Assembly (NCBI GenBank): GCA_028386065.3
Contig: JAKUCV010004808.1
Coordinates: forward strand, 88,552 to 152,551
Source of the DNA: Turnera subulata
Taxonomy: Eukaryota; Streptophyta; Magnoliopsida; Malpighiales; Passifloraceae
Reading direction: 5' to 3'
Length of the DNA: 64,000 nt
Part shown: piece by piece, positions 12,549 through 22,938 of the stretch
Position numbering within the stretch: the first letter of the stretch is position 1
How the letters are laid out: every line of letters starts with the position of its first letter
Program-made: the position numbers and the translations under genes
The notes under the pieces: model-generated
Database searches by the model: none
What the model was told of the DNA's origin: nothing
The model's input: only the letters and a program-made list of their open reading frames with translations

Positions 12549-13420
12549 GAAAAATGCCTTCCCCAGCTACTGTTTTCTTTGTTGAGGATGCCTCTCTAGG
12601 AAGAAGGAATAGGTTAGCTTATAGCATGGTGAATGAGCAGCAAGAGGAATTACCGAATGATCTGGCGAGAATTCCTCGTTTAGTGTTTGTTGATGAACTT
12701 TATTCATCTAGGTTCTTTGTAACTCCTATGGAAGAAACATTCTTCCTAGAGGACCAAAGCAATCTAAGGGCTTCCTTTTATGGCTCGAAGCTTATAGCAT
12801 GGTGAATGAGCAGCAAGAGGAATTACCGAATGATCTGGCGAGAATTCCTCGTTTAGTGTTTGTTGATGAACTTTATTCATCTAGGTTCTTTGTAACTCCT
12901 ATGGAAGAAACATTCTTCCTAGAGGACCAAAGCAATCTAAGGGCTTCCTTTTATGGCTCGACTAACTCTATTATGTTTTTCATATCTGATAGACTGCAGG
13001 AATTTCAGCTAGAGCCTTCATGTCAAATTTTAAATCAAAGCAATTATTATCAGGTTTCCATGATGGCTCGGAGTGTTCCAAGGGTGACTGGGTTACCACC
13101 TACATGGCCTAAGGTACGACTTTTACTATGGAATTGCAGGGGTGTAGCAAGAAGGTCCTAAGATTTTGTGTGTACCTTAAGGGATCTGAAGAATCAGTAC
13201 AAGCCCAATATGGTATTGATTACTGAGACTTTGTGGCAAGCAGGAGAAAATCATGGTGTAATCCCACTCCGTTTTCCTGCAACGAATCGGTTTGAGATAC
13301 CTGGAGAAAACAATATGGGTGGTATGTGATTCTCCTGGAACGACAGTGTTAGGGTCAACATTAACAACGAGGCTCAGAGTTTTAGAGTCAATGTTGTACC
13401 CAACAGATAAATAATTATTT
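12549..13420 (+). pseudogene. LINE fragment (end of ORF1-like/linker and start of endonuclease)
   Basis: On the + strand a broken reading frame runs from ATG 12,554. It ends in VRLLLWNCRGVARRS, a stop, then FVCTLRDLKNQYKPNMVLITET, which is the start of an APE-type LINE endonuclease (WNCRG and the ITET glutamate). Stops at 13,159 and 13,328 and the absence of downstream RT show that it is dead. It lies antisense inside the copia element, so it probably inserted into it. A perfect 173-bp tandem duplication (12,616-12,788 and 12,789-12,961) disrupts the frame. No poly-A tail was found. Confidence 0.7.
12616..12961 (+). repeat. Perfect 173-bp tandem duplication
   Basis: 12,616-12,788 and 12,789-12,961 are identical base for base by eye, both starting AGCTTATAGCATGG. 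The unit is not a multiple of three. Perfect identity within an otherwise decayed element implies a recent event or an assembly artefact. Confidence 0.9.
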
Positions 13421-14840
13421 CAACTTTTGTATGAGAACAATTCCTCTATGTAGATGTTCTCAAGTAATGGATCCATTTTGCAATATATGCATGTTTACTT
13501 TTAGCTTTGCCATTATAACCTCATTCACAGTCACATGCACAATTAATTATACTGCCTTATTCGCTTCAGGGAATAGAGCAGAGTCAATTTGACGGGATCC
13601 ATAATAACTTCTTTTTATTACTATAAATGGGGGTTTCTGTACTCTTCAAGAGTATTAGTTCTTCCAGAGCATAAATATATGTTCTTCTAGATCATAGTAA
13701 AGATTGCGTTCTTCGGGGACATAATCAAATTTATGCTCTTCTGGAGCGCATTAACATTTTTCTCATTTTGAGACTGTACTATCACATGTTATGTGAAATA
13801 GTTGACATCCACACATATAATTCTCCCCCTTGGATGTCAACTTATAATTGTCTTCAGGACAAATGCCTGAGCCATAGTGTTCATATTGATCGTCTTTCCA
13901 TTGTCGTGAGCACTTCGGACTCACCCCTCACCTGCGGGCTTTCATCCCGTAGGATGAGTTGTTTCATGTACAGGTTTGGTGCATTCCAGACAGGCTGCAG
14001 CGTTTCCCTTGGACGGGCTTGGATCCATAGGTTGCATGTGTCGCATACAGTGTTAGTTATTTAAAGTCTTCCGTTGTGCATAGTTTTTCCATTATTGGGC
14101 CATTGGGCCGGTTTTATTATTATTGATGTTTATTATTATGGGCTGTCGAGCCCGAGTTTTTGTGGTTCACACTGTATGCTTGGGTTTATTTGATTGTCAC
14201 AGTTCCGGCTCGTGTTTACTGTGTACGGTAAATACGGGTCGGGGCGTTTCAGAGCCATTATTCTAGAAAACGATGATCAAATGCTGTAAAGTGAGTAAAA
14301 TAAAATAGCACATAATAATAAGACTGAAATATAAAATAAAATTATTCAATATATACTGGCTTCCACCTTCAGGGTAAGCAAGATAATAACAGTATCCATC
14401 ATCGGATGGTCATACAATATCCACCTTCTGGTGGTCATACAACATCCACTTCTGGTGGTCATATCTTTCTTCAATCTTCCTCAAAGATCTACGGGATCTT
14501 TTTAGTAGTAAGACATCCAGTCTTTGCTTTAATTTCTCTTGTATTGAGTCTTCTGGACTCTTTTATTTAGTCTTCCAGACGATATGCATTTAAATGCATT
14601 CAATGCCCATAAAAAATTTCTTCCAGAAATTTTAAGGGCCTCCAATACTTGTAACATAATTCCAAAATTAAATAAATAAAAGACTTAAATAAAATAAATA
14701 ATCGAAAGATAGATATGATGGGCCTTGTACAAGCCCAAGCAAGACGTAATGAAATTAAAGCGAGAAATTAAATGCAACGAGCCTTTTAATAGCCCAATCG
14801 TAATTTAAATAAAAACATAAAATACGCTTACTCGATAAAA

Positions 14841-14950
14841 GGCAGCTTAGCCGGCCAACAAATGAAATAAGGCAGCTTTGTCGGCCAATAAAGAGATAAG
14901 GCGGCTTAGCCGGCCAACAATTAGATAAGGCGGCTTAGCCGGCCAATACT
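14841..14950. repeat. Four-unit tandem repeat with GGCTTAGCCGGCC cores
   Basis: Units of about 29-30 bp start near 14,841, 14,871, 14,900 and 14,929: GGCAGCTTAGCCGGCC, GGCAGCTTTGTCGGCC and then GGCGGCTTAGCCGGCC twice, each followed by AA.A. and AGATAA-like spacers. The cores are partly self-complementary (GGCT/AGCC). They sit in the 5' leader of the antisense copia element. Confidence 0.8.
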
Positions 14951-15229
14951 AAGTAAAGCATAATAATAGAGGGTGTGCTTACTCGATAAATCTTTCAGCA
15001 ATTTAAATTCTCCCCATTTTTTTTAACAGAATATTTTTTTATACTTTTTCTTTTTTTTCTTTCTTTCCATTTTTTTTCTTCTCTTTTTTTATGTTTTTTT
15101 TACAGACTGGGCCGTGAACAGTACCGGCTCAGGTTTCTTTTTTATTAACCAGACCGGGCCTTGAATAGTATAGCCCAGGCCCAGCCCAAAATAAATTCCC
15201 AGGCCTTTGAATAGTGTAGCCCAAGTCCA

Positions 15230-15640
15230 AGGGCCTACAACCCATCAACCCGCGGGTCAAACCTGACCCAAATGCAGACGGGTCGGACCCGTCGTCTTCT
15301 TCCTGTTGCAGAACCCGACCACAAAACGGGTCGCGACTCGACCACAACTCGGGTTTACTCACTTAGACGGTGGTGGCGCCGCCGCAGCAGCCCGAGGATG
15401 GTGTCGCAAGCACGGCGACGGCAAGGCGACACGAGGGCGGCCGAAAACTTGGCGTGGCGTCGTCGGCAGGTGGCGGAAAACGCGGGGGAGCAAGGTCCTT
15501 CGGGTCGCCGTCGGGTCTTGGCCTTCTGCCGGCGCGTCCGGCAGCGAAAATGGCTAGAGAAGGTGGCAGCTAGGTCGCGACGGTACGGGGAAGGCGAGGC
15601 GAGCGGCGGTGGCACGAGATGATGCTCGGAATGCCTCGGC
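15230..15640. other. GC-rich leader region of the copia element
   Basis: A conspicuous GC-rich island in an AT-rich window, open in several frames on both strands simply because it lacks A/T stop codons. No frame shows a domain. It lies between the 5' LTR and the repeats of the antisense element, so I regard it as a non-coding leader and not a host gene. Confidence 0.55.
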
Positions 15641-15747
15641 ATGAACAGTAGCAGAGGCTCGGTTGAAGATGATGCACCATTTTTCAGTTTTTTTTTCCAA
15701 GACCGGATTCCTTCAAGCTCGAGTAGAGAACGTTCGTGCTGATAACG

Positions 15748-15856
15748 TGTTATAAAACTAGTGTTTAATGTGCTTATTTATGTAGTATGAAAAAGAGAAT
15801 GGAGATGAAGAAAAATGCGGGGTGGAATAACATCCACCCACGTTTTATTTACAACA
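15748..15856 (-). repeat. 5' LTR of the copia element, internally deleted (109 bp)
   Basis: Same termini as the 9,276-9,483 LTR. The centre is missing: the sequence passes directly from ATGCGGGGTG to GAATAACATCC. The deleted segment is bounded by GGGGT in the longer LTR, consistent with deletion between short direct repeats after insertion. Confidence 0.85.
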
Positions 15857-15861
15857 CCTGG

Positions 15862-16458
15862 TCCTTTTTCTTTTTTTTTTTGAACAAACTACCTGGTCCT
15901 TTTGTTTTTTTGGTTCTTGGTTCACACCAATAATGGAGCGATTACATATTTCTCAACGTCAAATCGTTCGGGATTTATTTATCTGTGACTAATCAAGATA
16001 CGCATATATAATTAATAATGTAATAACATATGATAAATAAATAAAAAAAAACTCTCACCCCGTCCCCCATGTGTGTGTAGTCGGCCATTGTCACATGCAA
16101 ATTAGTTATTTAATGGATGTGTGATAATGTTTTCTCATATTTTATGTTATGCCTCCTTGGGCGTTGCTCTTATTATATTTCCATTGTCCCGCGTGAGTTG
16201 GTAATTAAAGACAATCATCATAATCTCAAATCTACTCGAGATGATCATGTCCGTTTTCAGTCACCCAAAAGAATTATACATCTAAACTGAGCAGATGGGC
16301 AAAGAAAACCCATCTATCTATGTCACATTGAAAACTCCCTTCTTACTTAAGTAGACTTTCTTCTTTTTTTTTTTTCCTTCTGAAATTCACCTTCATATTC
16401 CATTCCACCTTTTGTTTTGGAACTAAATCACCCCAAGTCATCATTTCAGTATTTCACC
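15862..16458. other. Promoter and spacer of copy D
   Basis: No gene is seen. T-rich tracts occur at 15,868-15,882 and 16,362-16,375. The region precedes the copy D ATG at 16,459 and should contain its promoter. Confidence 0.5.
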
Positions 16459-18355
16459 ATGCATCTTCTCCTTCTGCTTGTGATCTCATTACTATTATTG
16501 AAATTTCTGCACAAAATAATATGGGTCCCCTGGAGGATCCAAGCCCATTTCAGGAAACAGGGGATACGCGGCCCAAACTTCCGCCCGATCTTTGGGAACA
16601 CGGCGGAGTTTCGACGCCGACTGGCCGAAGCCCGGTCAAAGTCAATGCCATTCAACCATGACATAGTTTTCAGGGTGGTTGCATTCTACCATGAATGGTC
16701 ACTCAGGCACGGGAAACCTTTCCTCTACTGGTTTGGATCCGTACCCACTCTGGCCATATCCGACCCGGACATGATCAAGGAGGTCCTAATGAACACGGGC
16801 GGCGGGTCGTTTAACAAGGTCAAGAACAATCCTCTGGCTAGGCTCCTTTTTCAACAGGGCGTGGTTGCCCTGGAAGGCGAGAAATGGTCTTTTCATAGGT
16901 GGATAGCAAACCAAGCCTTTAGCCTCGAGCGGGTTAAGGTGACAAATCCATATTTTTATAGTACACAGCTTCTTCTATGTTAGAAGTTTTAGTTTTTGAC
17001 ACCAGTATCTTAAATTTCTAACAGGGTTGGGTGCCAGAAATTGTGGCAAGCACCACAGATATGTTAAAAAAGTGGGAGGGAATAAGGGGAGGGAGAGATG
17101 AGTTTGAGATGGAAGTACACAAAGAGCTTCATGCTCTAACATCAGATATTATATCCAGGACGGCTTTTGGTAGCAGTTATGAAGAAGGGAACCGTATATT
17201 TAAGTTACAGGAACGACAAAAGCATCTGGCCTATGAAGCTCTAGGAAGTGTCTACATCCCAGGATTCAGGTGGTGGATATATATTATATTCTGCTTGGTT
17301 GCGTGTTCTTTGAGAATTTGATCTTATATATTTCTGTTCAAGAGTGTGGGTTTGTAACTTGAGAGGGTACTTGTATATATATATGCAGGTTTTTGCCAAC
17401 AAAGAAGAACAGGGAGAGATGGAGTCTGGAGAAGGAAACTCGTGACTTAGTGAGGAAGCTTATAATGACAAATGACACAGGAATCTCCGGGAACTCTAGA
17501 AACTATCTAAATTTGCTGATGGCTACGTATAAAAGGGAAGATGGAGAAGGGGAGAGATTAGGGGTGGAAGAGATTATAGATGAATGCAAAACCTTCTATT
17601 TTGCAGGGAAGGAAAGTAGTGCTGATCTACTGACTTGGGCACTTCTGCTTTTAGCATTACATGGAGAATGGCAAAACAAGGCACGAGAAGAAGTGCTTTT
17701 TGTCTGCGGAGACGATGAGTTTCCACCAGCCGAGAAGTTAAGCGACCTGAAAATTGTAAGCCCGATGTCTAATTTGCTTATACCAACTCTGCTTAGTAGT
17801 AGAAAGACATGTTTCCAATAATTTCCAACTTTTCTCTAAGTATGCTCCAAGTCTAAGTGTATGGGTCATAGTGTAGATCACTTTACGTACAGAAGACATT
17901 TTGCTTAATTAATCCTTGGCATTTGCTACCTGCAGGTGAATTGGATAATAAATGAAACCTTGCGTCTTTACCCTCCAGTTGTTATGCTGATGAGGCAAAC
18001 ATCCAAGAATGTTAAGCTGGGAAACCTCAATGTTCCTGCAGGAACACAACTCTACCTGGCCTTGCCTGCTGTCCATCACGACACTTCCCTCTGGGGAGAA
18101 GATGCCAATGAGTTCAATCCCCTGAGATTTAAGGAACCAAGAACACACATAGCTTCGTTTTTTCCATTTGGGTTAGGCCCTAGAAGTTGTGTTGGACAGT
18201 ATCTGGTAACTGTGGAGGCAAAGGTTGTCCTCGCCATGATACTCAGGAATTACACCTTTTTGGTGTCACCCACATATGTTCATGCTCCAAAGCTTTTGCT
18301 GAGTACTCAGCCTCAGTATGGTGCGCAGATCCTGTTTAGCAGGATTTCCAATTGA
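16459..18355 (+). CDS. CYP749A: CYP749A-like cytochrome P450, copy D (intact)
   Basis: Full-length P450 of 503 aa in four exons: 16,459-16,938, 17,025-17,269, 17,389-17,755 and 17,936-18,355 (TGA); all introns GT-AG. I chose the ATG at 16,459 because it gives the MHLLLLLV anchor matching MHLFVLV of copies B and C; upstream sequence in that frame has no better ATG. Motifs: membrane anchor at residues 1-20, [28 protein letters not shown] and heme loop [13 protein letters not shown]. The I-helix reads [10 protein letters not shown] where the other copies have AGKETT, so serine occupies the usual threonine position of the oxygen-activation motif. The copy is more diverged from A-C and closer in layout to E. 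It should be ER-bound, substrate unknown. Confidence 0.92.
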
Positions 18356-18863
18356 AAATGTGCATATGGAGTTTCTAATCAGGTTTTGCTTGTACAATTC
18401 TGTTGTCGCACCAAATAAAACCCCCAGTTGGACAAATTTTGCATTGCCGATTAGTAAGTTACCTTCCTTTTTTGGTAGAAAGTAAGCTGACTTAAATAAT
18501 CAACAATTGACTTGTCATGTAACTGAAGGCATTTGTTTCTTCGATATTGTAGTGTAGAGAATGGCAAGAAATATGCTGTGAAGTTAAGCAGGGGCTCTTC
18601 TTTTCCTTATTTTGGTTGCTTGAATGATACAGGGTATAATCTATGAAGAATCACTTGATAAAAGATTCTCTCTATTTTAAGACTTGCTGCGCAATTTTTT
18701 TTCTTCAAACTTTTCAAATAATAAAGAAATTTACAGAACATCTATAGCATAAGCTAATAATTTAGATTAAACTATTAGATTGAGAGTTGAAAAATCACTA
18801 GACGTCACTACCTAATTAAAATTGTTTAATTCCATTGGAAATCATTAACACCTAATGTTTCAG
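18356..18863. other. 3' flank of copy D
   Basis: 3' UTR and AT-rich spacer. I see no gene or repeat before the SINE. Confidence 0.5.
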
Positions 18864-18878
18864 AAATTATTAGCCAAA

Positions 18879-19138
18879 CCACCGGGGGTGGTGGCCCAGT
18901 GGTAAAGTCTTTAGCGTGCTATTTCTAGGATTCGGGTTTGAGTCTCGGTGATGTGGCCGAATATGGCCTTCCACACTGTGGGGTGGTGGCCGTTGAGCTC
19001 GGGATCTCCCCGACACTATGAAGCGAAGCATGCGAGGGTGCCCGCTGGTGCCCCGGTGGGCGGTCCTCCTATGAGGAGGGTCTGATGCCAGGATGTAACC
19101 GGTATTGATCGGGCTTTTTTTTTCCGGCAAAAAAAAAA
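18879..19138 (+). mobile_element. tRNA-derived SINE with target-site duplication
   Basis: About 260 bp bounded by the 15-bp direct repeat AAATTATTAGCCAAA (18,864-18,878 and 19,139-19,153). Near its start are RNA polymerase III-like box A (TGGCCCAGTGGT, 18,892) and box B (GGTTTGAGTCT, 18,935). The 3' end has a T run, then CCGGCAA and an A run. This is the architecture of a plant tRNA-related (Au-like) SINE. It is non-autonomous and would depend on a LINE reverse transcriptase. Confidence 0.9.
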
Positions 19139-19153
19139 AAATTATTAGCCAAA

Positions 19154-20269
19154 ATTAGTTAGGAGGATTTGTTATAAATCGTGGACCGCGGCCTAATTTT
19201 ACTAGATCAGTCTGAATTACAAAAAGGGGAAATAAACAGCTACTTGGGCTCTGAATTCCCGGGGGAAAAAAAAAAACCTCTTTCATGCTTGTAAGGTGTA
19301 TATATATGGGGATAAGTTTATCACATGTCACAACAATATTGACCATCCGAAATCAGGATCTTATGAACCGTCCAAATTCTCAGGTTTTGAGCATCGCCTT
19401 TAGGCCTGGATTTGCTTAAACTATTGTGCCTCGGGGTAGGTCTTATTATGTTAATACCAATTGGATTATATGAGGTAGAAAAAGTTAGCAAATAAAGATT
19501 GGTAGACACAATCATCATTTAAATGAATACAAGGAACAATTATATGGATGACCCTCACTCTCCACCATCTACTCAATATCTTGATGATCTGACAAATCTT
19601 TCTCCAACATCGTGTGTTATGTATTTTATGGAACGGTGATTGCAATAGACTCCAAAGTATTGTTGGACATTTCTTCATCTTTTAGTAGCATATAATTTAA
19701 CCAAGACATATCGCTAGAGGATTTGCGTTAAATTATCCACAAAGTGTTCACGTTTTCTGCGCATTGAATATTAAAAGCAGAGCAAAACACAGCAGAAGTA
19801 GTTGGATGGGGATCGGCCCAAAAGTGGGTTCGTGGTGAAGATACATGGGGACAACCCAAGATTGTTGTCGCTGCTGACACACCAACGTTAATAATTGATA
19901 AAAATTAAAAAGAAAACGTTGATAACGTTACTATTTAGTGGTGATCATGAGAAGAGGACAACTGGAATTTCATAATTGATGATTCCCTCCATAAATCAAC
20001 CGAGGAAGCGATAAAATGCTGTGGAAGATGCCACTTGGCCCATAGACACAATAATTCAACGTAGGCCAGGGCCGTACGTCAAATTAGATTATTATTTCTT
20101 ATAAGAGTAGTCCACAGAAAAAATAAATTTATCTCTCGATTGAATGAATACATAATCTTTAGTATATAAAATATATTCAAGCAAAACCACCCATATATAC
20201 TCTTCTTAGGACAACAAAGAGAGCCTTGAACTGAAAGGGTCACATTGATCCCCTCGTGCTTGTTCCAAA
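19154..20269. other. Spacer and promoter of copy E
   Basis: No gene is supported; the short open frames here have no recognisable domain. The ~100 bp before ATG 20,270 should hold the copy E promoter and leader. Confidence 0.5.
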
Positions 20270-22938
20270 ATGGATCATCTTCTTCTTCTAGTGACGATCA
20301 TATTAGTGTTACTTCTCCTCTCTTGCACCTTGAGATTCCTGTACTCTATGATATGGGTTCCATGGAGAATTCAAGCCCATTTCAGGAAGCAAGGCATTGG
20401 TGGGCCTAAATACAGTCCAATCTTCGGGAACACAGGCGAGTTCCGTCATCTATTGGCTGAAGCCAGGTCAAAGTCAATATCTTTTAACCACGACATCGTT
20501 CCACGGGTGATCCCATTCTACTGCGAGTGGTCACGCAAGTACGGGAAGACTTTCCTCTTCTGGTTTGGATCCAAACCCACGCTGGCTGTATCCGACCCGG
20601 ATATGATCAAGGAGATTCTGGTGAATACGGGTGGAGGGTCGTTTGAGAAGGTGAGGTCTAACCCGCAGGCTAGGCTTCTCTTCGGGCAAGGGCTTATTGG
20701 GCTTGAAGGTGAGAAATGGGCTCTTCATAGGAGGATATCGAACCAGGCTTATAATATGGAACGGGTTAAGGTGAGTTTATGTATGTGGGTTAAATCAAAT
20801 CTTTTTTTTTTTTTTAATGAGACTTAAATCCAAAAGTTTTGAAAACTAGACCGGACATTGGATCGATGGAGGGGATGTTAAAAAAGATCGGGGTCTGACC
20901 AGAAGATTTGATTGGGGTTCAACCACTCTATTAAAATATATTAATTTTTTAAATAATTAGTCAAGATACAATTTTATGATATTAAATATTTACAAAAATA
21001 AAAAATATATAATTGGATTTATTTTTTTATAATATATAATTAAATATTATAAAAGCTTAAATTAATATTAGTATATTTTATACCTTAGTAGTTAAAATAT
21101 TATACGTCGAAACTTTGACCATATATATTTTTCTAATGTTGTAAATGTCAAAACTAAAGTTATTCTCAATATATAATAAAATTTATCTAAAATTTAATAT
21201 TAATTTGCAATAATTCAATTTGATTAGAGACTTTAAATATCATTAGGAAGTTGAGAGTTCAAATTTTAGTCTCACCAACCTTTTAAATAGTGGTTCAACC
21301 CGTGAAAATGGTGAGAGATCCGACCAGTTTTGCTAAAAACCGGTAGGTGGTTCAACCGGTAAAACCATGAGAGGTCCGATTGGTTCGCTGAAAACCGGTT
21401 GGTTCCTAAGTTCTTACTTGTTAACAAAGCATGAGGAAAACCGTAGCAAATCGGACCAGAACATGGCGGCTCCCGGTTGAACCGTCTGGTCCGGTTTTAA
21501 TAACCTTGCTTAAATTCCCTGTTATTGAGTAGCTCAAGCTTGAGTGAACAACCTTCTAAATACTCTATTATCCTTGAAATCGGGCAAAAATGTCCGACTA
21601 GAATTCAAGAAATGTAATTAACAATTAGCAATGTCATACAAGTCTTGGCTTAATTAAATTTTATGTTATTCAGTCTCCAAAATTCTTTTACACAATATTT
21701 TTTGTAGGGTTGGGTGCCAGAGATTGTGGCAAGCACCAGGAAGATGCTAGAGAAGTGGGAGGAAACAAGAGGGGGTAGGGATGAGTTCGAGATGGAAGTT
21801 CATCAACAACTTCAGGATCTTTCAGCAGATATTATATCCAGAACGGCTTTTGGAAGTAGTTATGAAGAAGGGAAGCGAATATTTGCATTACAGGAACAAC
21901 AGAAACACCTTGCTTTTGAGGCTTTGGGAAGTGTCTACATCCCAGGATTCAGGTGTCAAATTTAATCTCATCAAGTTCTTTGGTTTTTCTTTTCCTTTCT
22001 ATGGCCCAAGTGCGTTAGCTTCAGTTTGGTTGATTCTATGCAGGTTTTTGCCTACAAAAAAGAACAGAGAGAGGTGGAGAATAGAGAAGGAAACTCGTGA
22101 ATCAGTAAGGATGTTAATCAAGACTAACAACAAAGCAAGAGAAAACTCAAGGAATCTGCTTAGTTTACTGTTGTCTTCCTATAAAAATCACGTTGGTGAG
22201 GAAGAGAGACTAGGGGTAGAGGACATCATCGATGAATGCAAGACCTTCTACTTTGCAGGAAAGGAAACTACTGCTGATCTTTTGACTTGGGCACTTCTCC
22301 TACTAGCAGTACATCAAGAATGGCAGACAAAAGCTCGAGAAGAAGTTGTCCGTGTCTGTGGAGGGAATGGCTTTCCAGCTGCAGAGAAGCTAAATGAACT
22401 CAAAATCGTAAACTCTGCTTCCTTCTTCAACTTTTATTATCTGCCAAATACTAGAAATGCTGCTACTACATAATTATAGTTGCTTCACAAATTTGTTAAT
22501 TTTGGGATTTTCTAATAGGTGGGTTTGATTCTAAATGAAACTCTAAGACTTTACCCTCCAGTTGTGATGGTGATGAGACAAGCATGTGAAAATGTGAAGC
22601 TAGGGAAGCTCAATGTTCCGGCCGGCACACAATTCTACTTGGCCTTGCCTGCTGTCCATCATGACAAAGCTATATGGGGAGAAGATGCTGATGAGTTCAA
22701 TCCTTTAAGGTTTAACGAATCTAAGAGGCATTTGGCTTCCTTTTTTCCATTCGCTTTAGGACCCAGGTTCTGTGTTGGCCAGACATTAGCCATTGTTGAA
22801 GCAAAGATCGCCCTGGCCATGATAATTAAGCATTATTCTTTTGTGGTCTCGCCAACATATGTCCATGCACCAAGGCTCTTTATTAGCTTACAACCTCAGT
22901 ATGGCGTTCAGATCCTCTTAAGCAGGATTTTTCATTGA
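20270..22938 (+). CDS. CYP749A: CYP749A-like cytochrome P450, copy E (intact)
   Basis: Full-length P450 of 509 aa in four exons: 20,270-20,770, 21,708-21,952, 22,044-22,407 and 22,519-22,938 (TGA), with GT-AG borders and consistent phases. It has a long hydrophobic anchor (residues about 3-24), [24 protein letters not shown] (I helix), [14 protein letters not shown] and heme loop [13 protein letters not shown], where glycine after the first F is replaced by alanine. Intron 1 is 937 bp, against 86-147 bp in the other copies, because it holds a repeat with AAACCGG-type ends. This is the last member of the array; a transposon island follows. ER monooxygenase of unknown substrate. Confidence 0.92.
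20832..21511. mobile_element. Probable MITE-like insertion in intron 1 of copy E
   Basis: AT-rich segment whose ends are roughly inverted: AAAAGTTTTGAAAACTAGAC then CGGAC on the left, and GTCCGGTTTTAATAACCTT on the right. Internal CCGGTT blocks (about 21,290-21,420) repeat in both orientations. It accounts for most of the extra intron length. I cannot see a clear target-site duplication, so class and borders are uncertain. Confidence 0.5.

Larger units (their letters stand above)
10221..14633. repeat. Dispersed micro-hairpins sharing a TTCAG/TTCTG-type loop
   Basis: At least 17 perfect short inverted repeats with different stems but nearly the same 5-nt loop on the + strand. Examples: 10,221 (stem GTTGC, loop TTCAG), 10,239 (GATCC, TTCAG), 10,800 (CCTC, TTCTG), 10,847 (ACCTC, TACTG), 10,984 (TGTTC, TCCAG), 11,097 (TGAAC, TTCAG), 12,121 (CAGC, TTCAG), 12,167 (CTAGC, TTCAG), 13,640 (TACTC, TTCAA), 13,735 (GCTC, TTCTG), 13,848 (TTGTC, TTCAG), 14,396 (CCATC, ATCG), 14,421 (CCACC, TTCT), 14,446 (CCAC, TTCTG), 14,483 (AAAGATC, TACGG), 14,546 (GAGTC, TTCTG), 14,570 (GTC, TTCCA), 14,613 (AAAATTTC, TTCCA). 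On the element's own sense strand the loops read CTGAA/CAGAA. Function unknown. Confidence 0.8.
9276..15856 (-). mobile_element. Decayed Ty1/copia-type LTR element between P450 copies C and D
   Basis: Flanked by the 5-bp direct repeat CCTGG (9,271-9,275 and 15,857-15,861). It starts TGTTATAAAAC and ends TTTACAACA at both LTRs. The element reads on the minus strand. Next to the left LTR the + strand has CTCCCCCTTGGATG, i.e. a polypurine tract CATCCAAGGGGGAG directly before the 3' LTR. Next to the right LTR the minus strand reads CGTTATCAGCACGA, the primer-binding region typical of this plant copia type. Coding sequence is mostly destroyed; a reverse-transcriptase stretch is recognisable at 10,200-10,560. 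The interior holds a LINE fragment, a second polypurine-like site near 13,824, many short hairpins, and a GC-rich leader. Confidence 0.85.

Noticed and set aside
15272..15642. Overlapping open frames on both strands in the GC-rich block
   Set aside because: Several frames are open at once because GC-rich DNA lacks stop codons. None shows a domain, and the block lies inside an LTR element.
18892..18945. Box A/box B promoter that might mark a tRNA gene
   Set aside because: No cloverleaf or anticodon arm fits. It is the head of a SINE with a target-site duplication.
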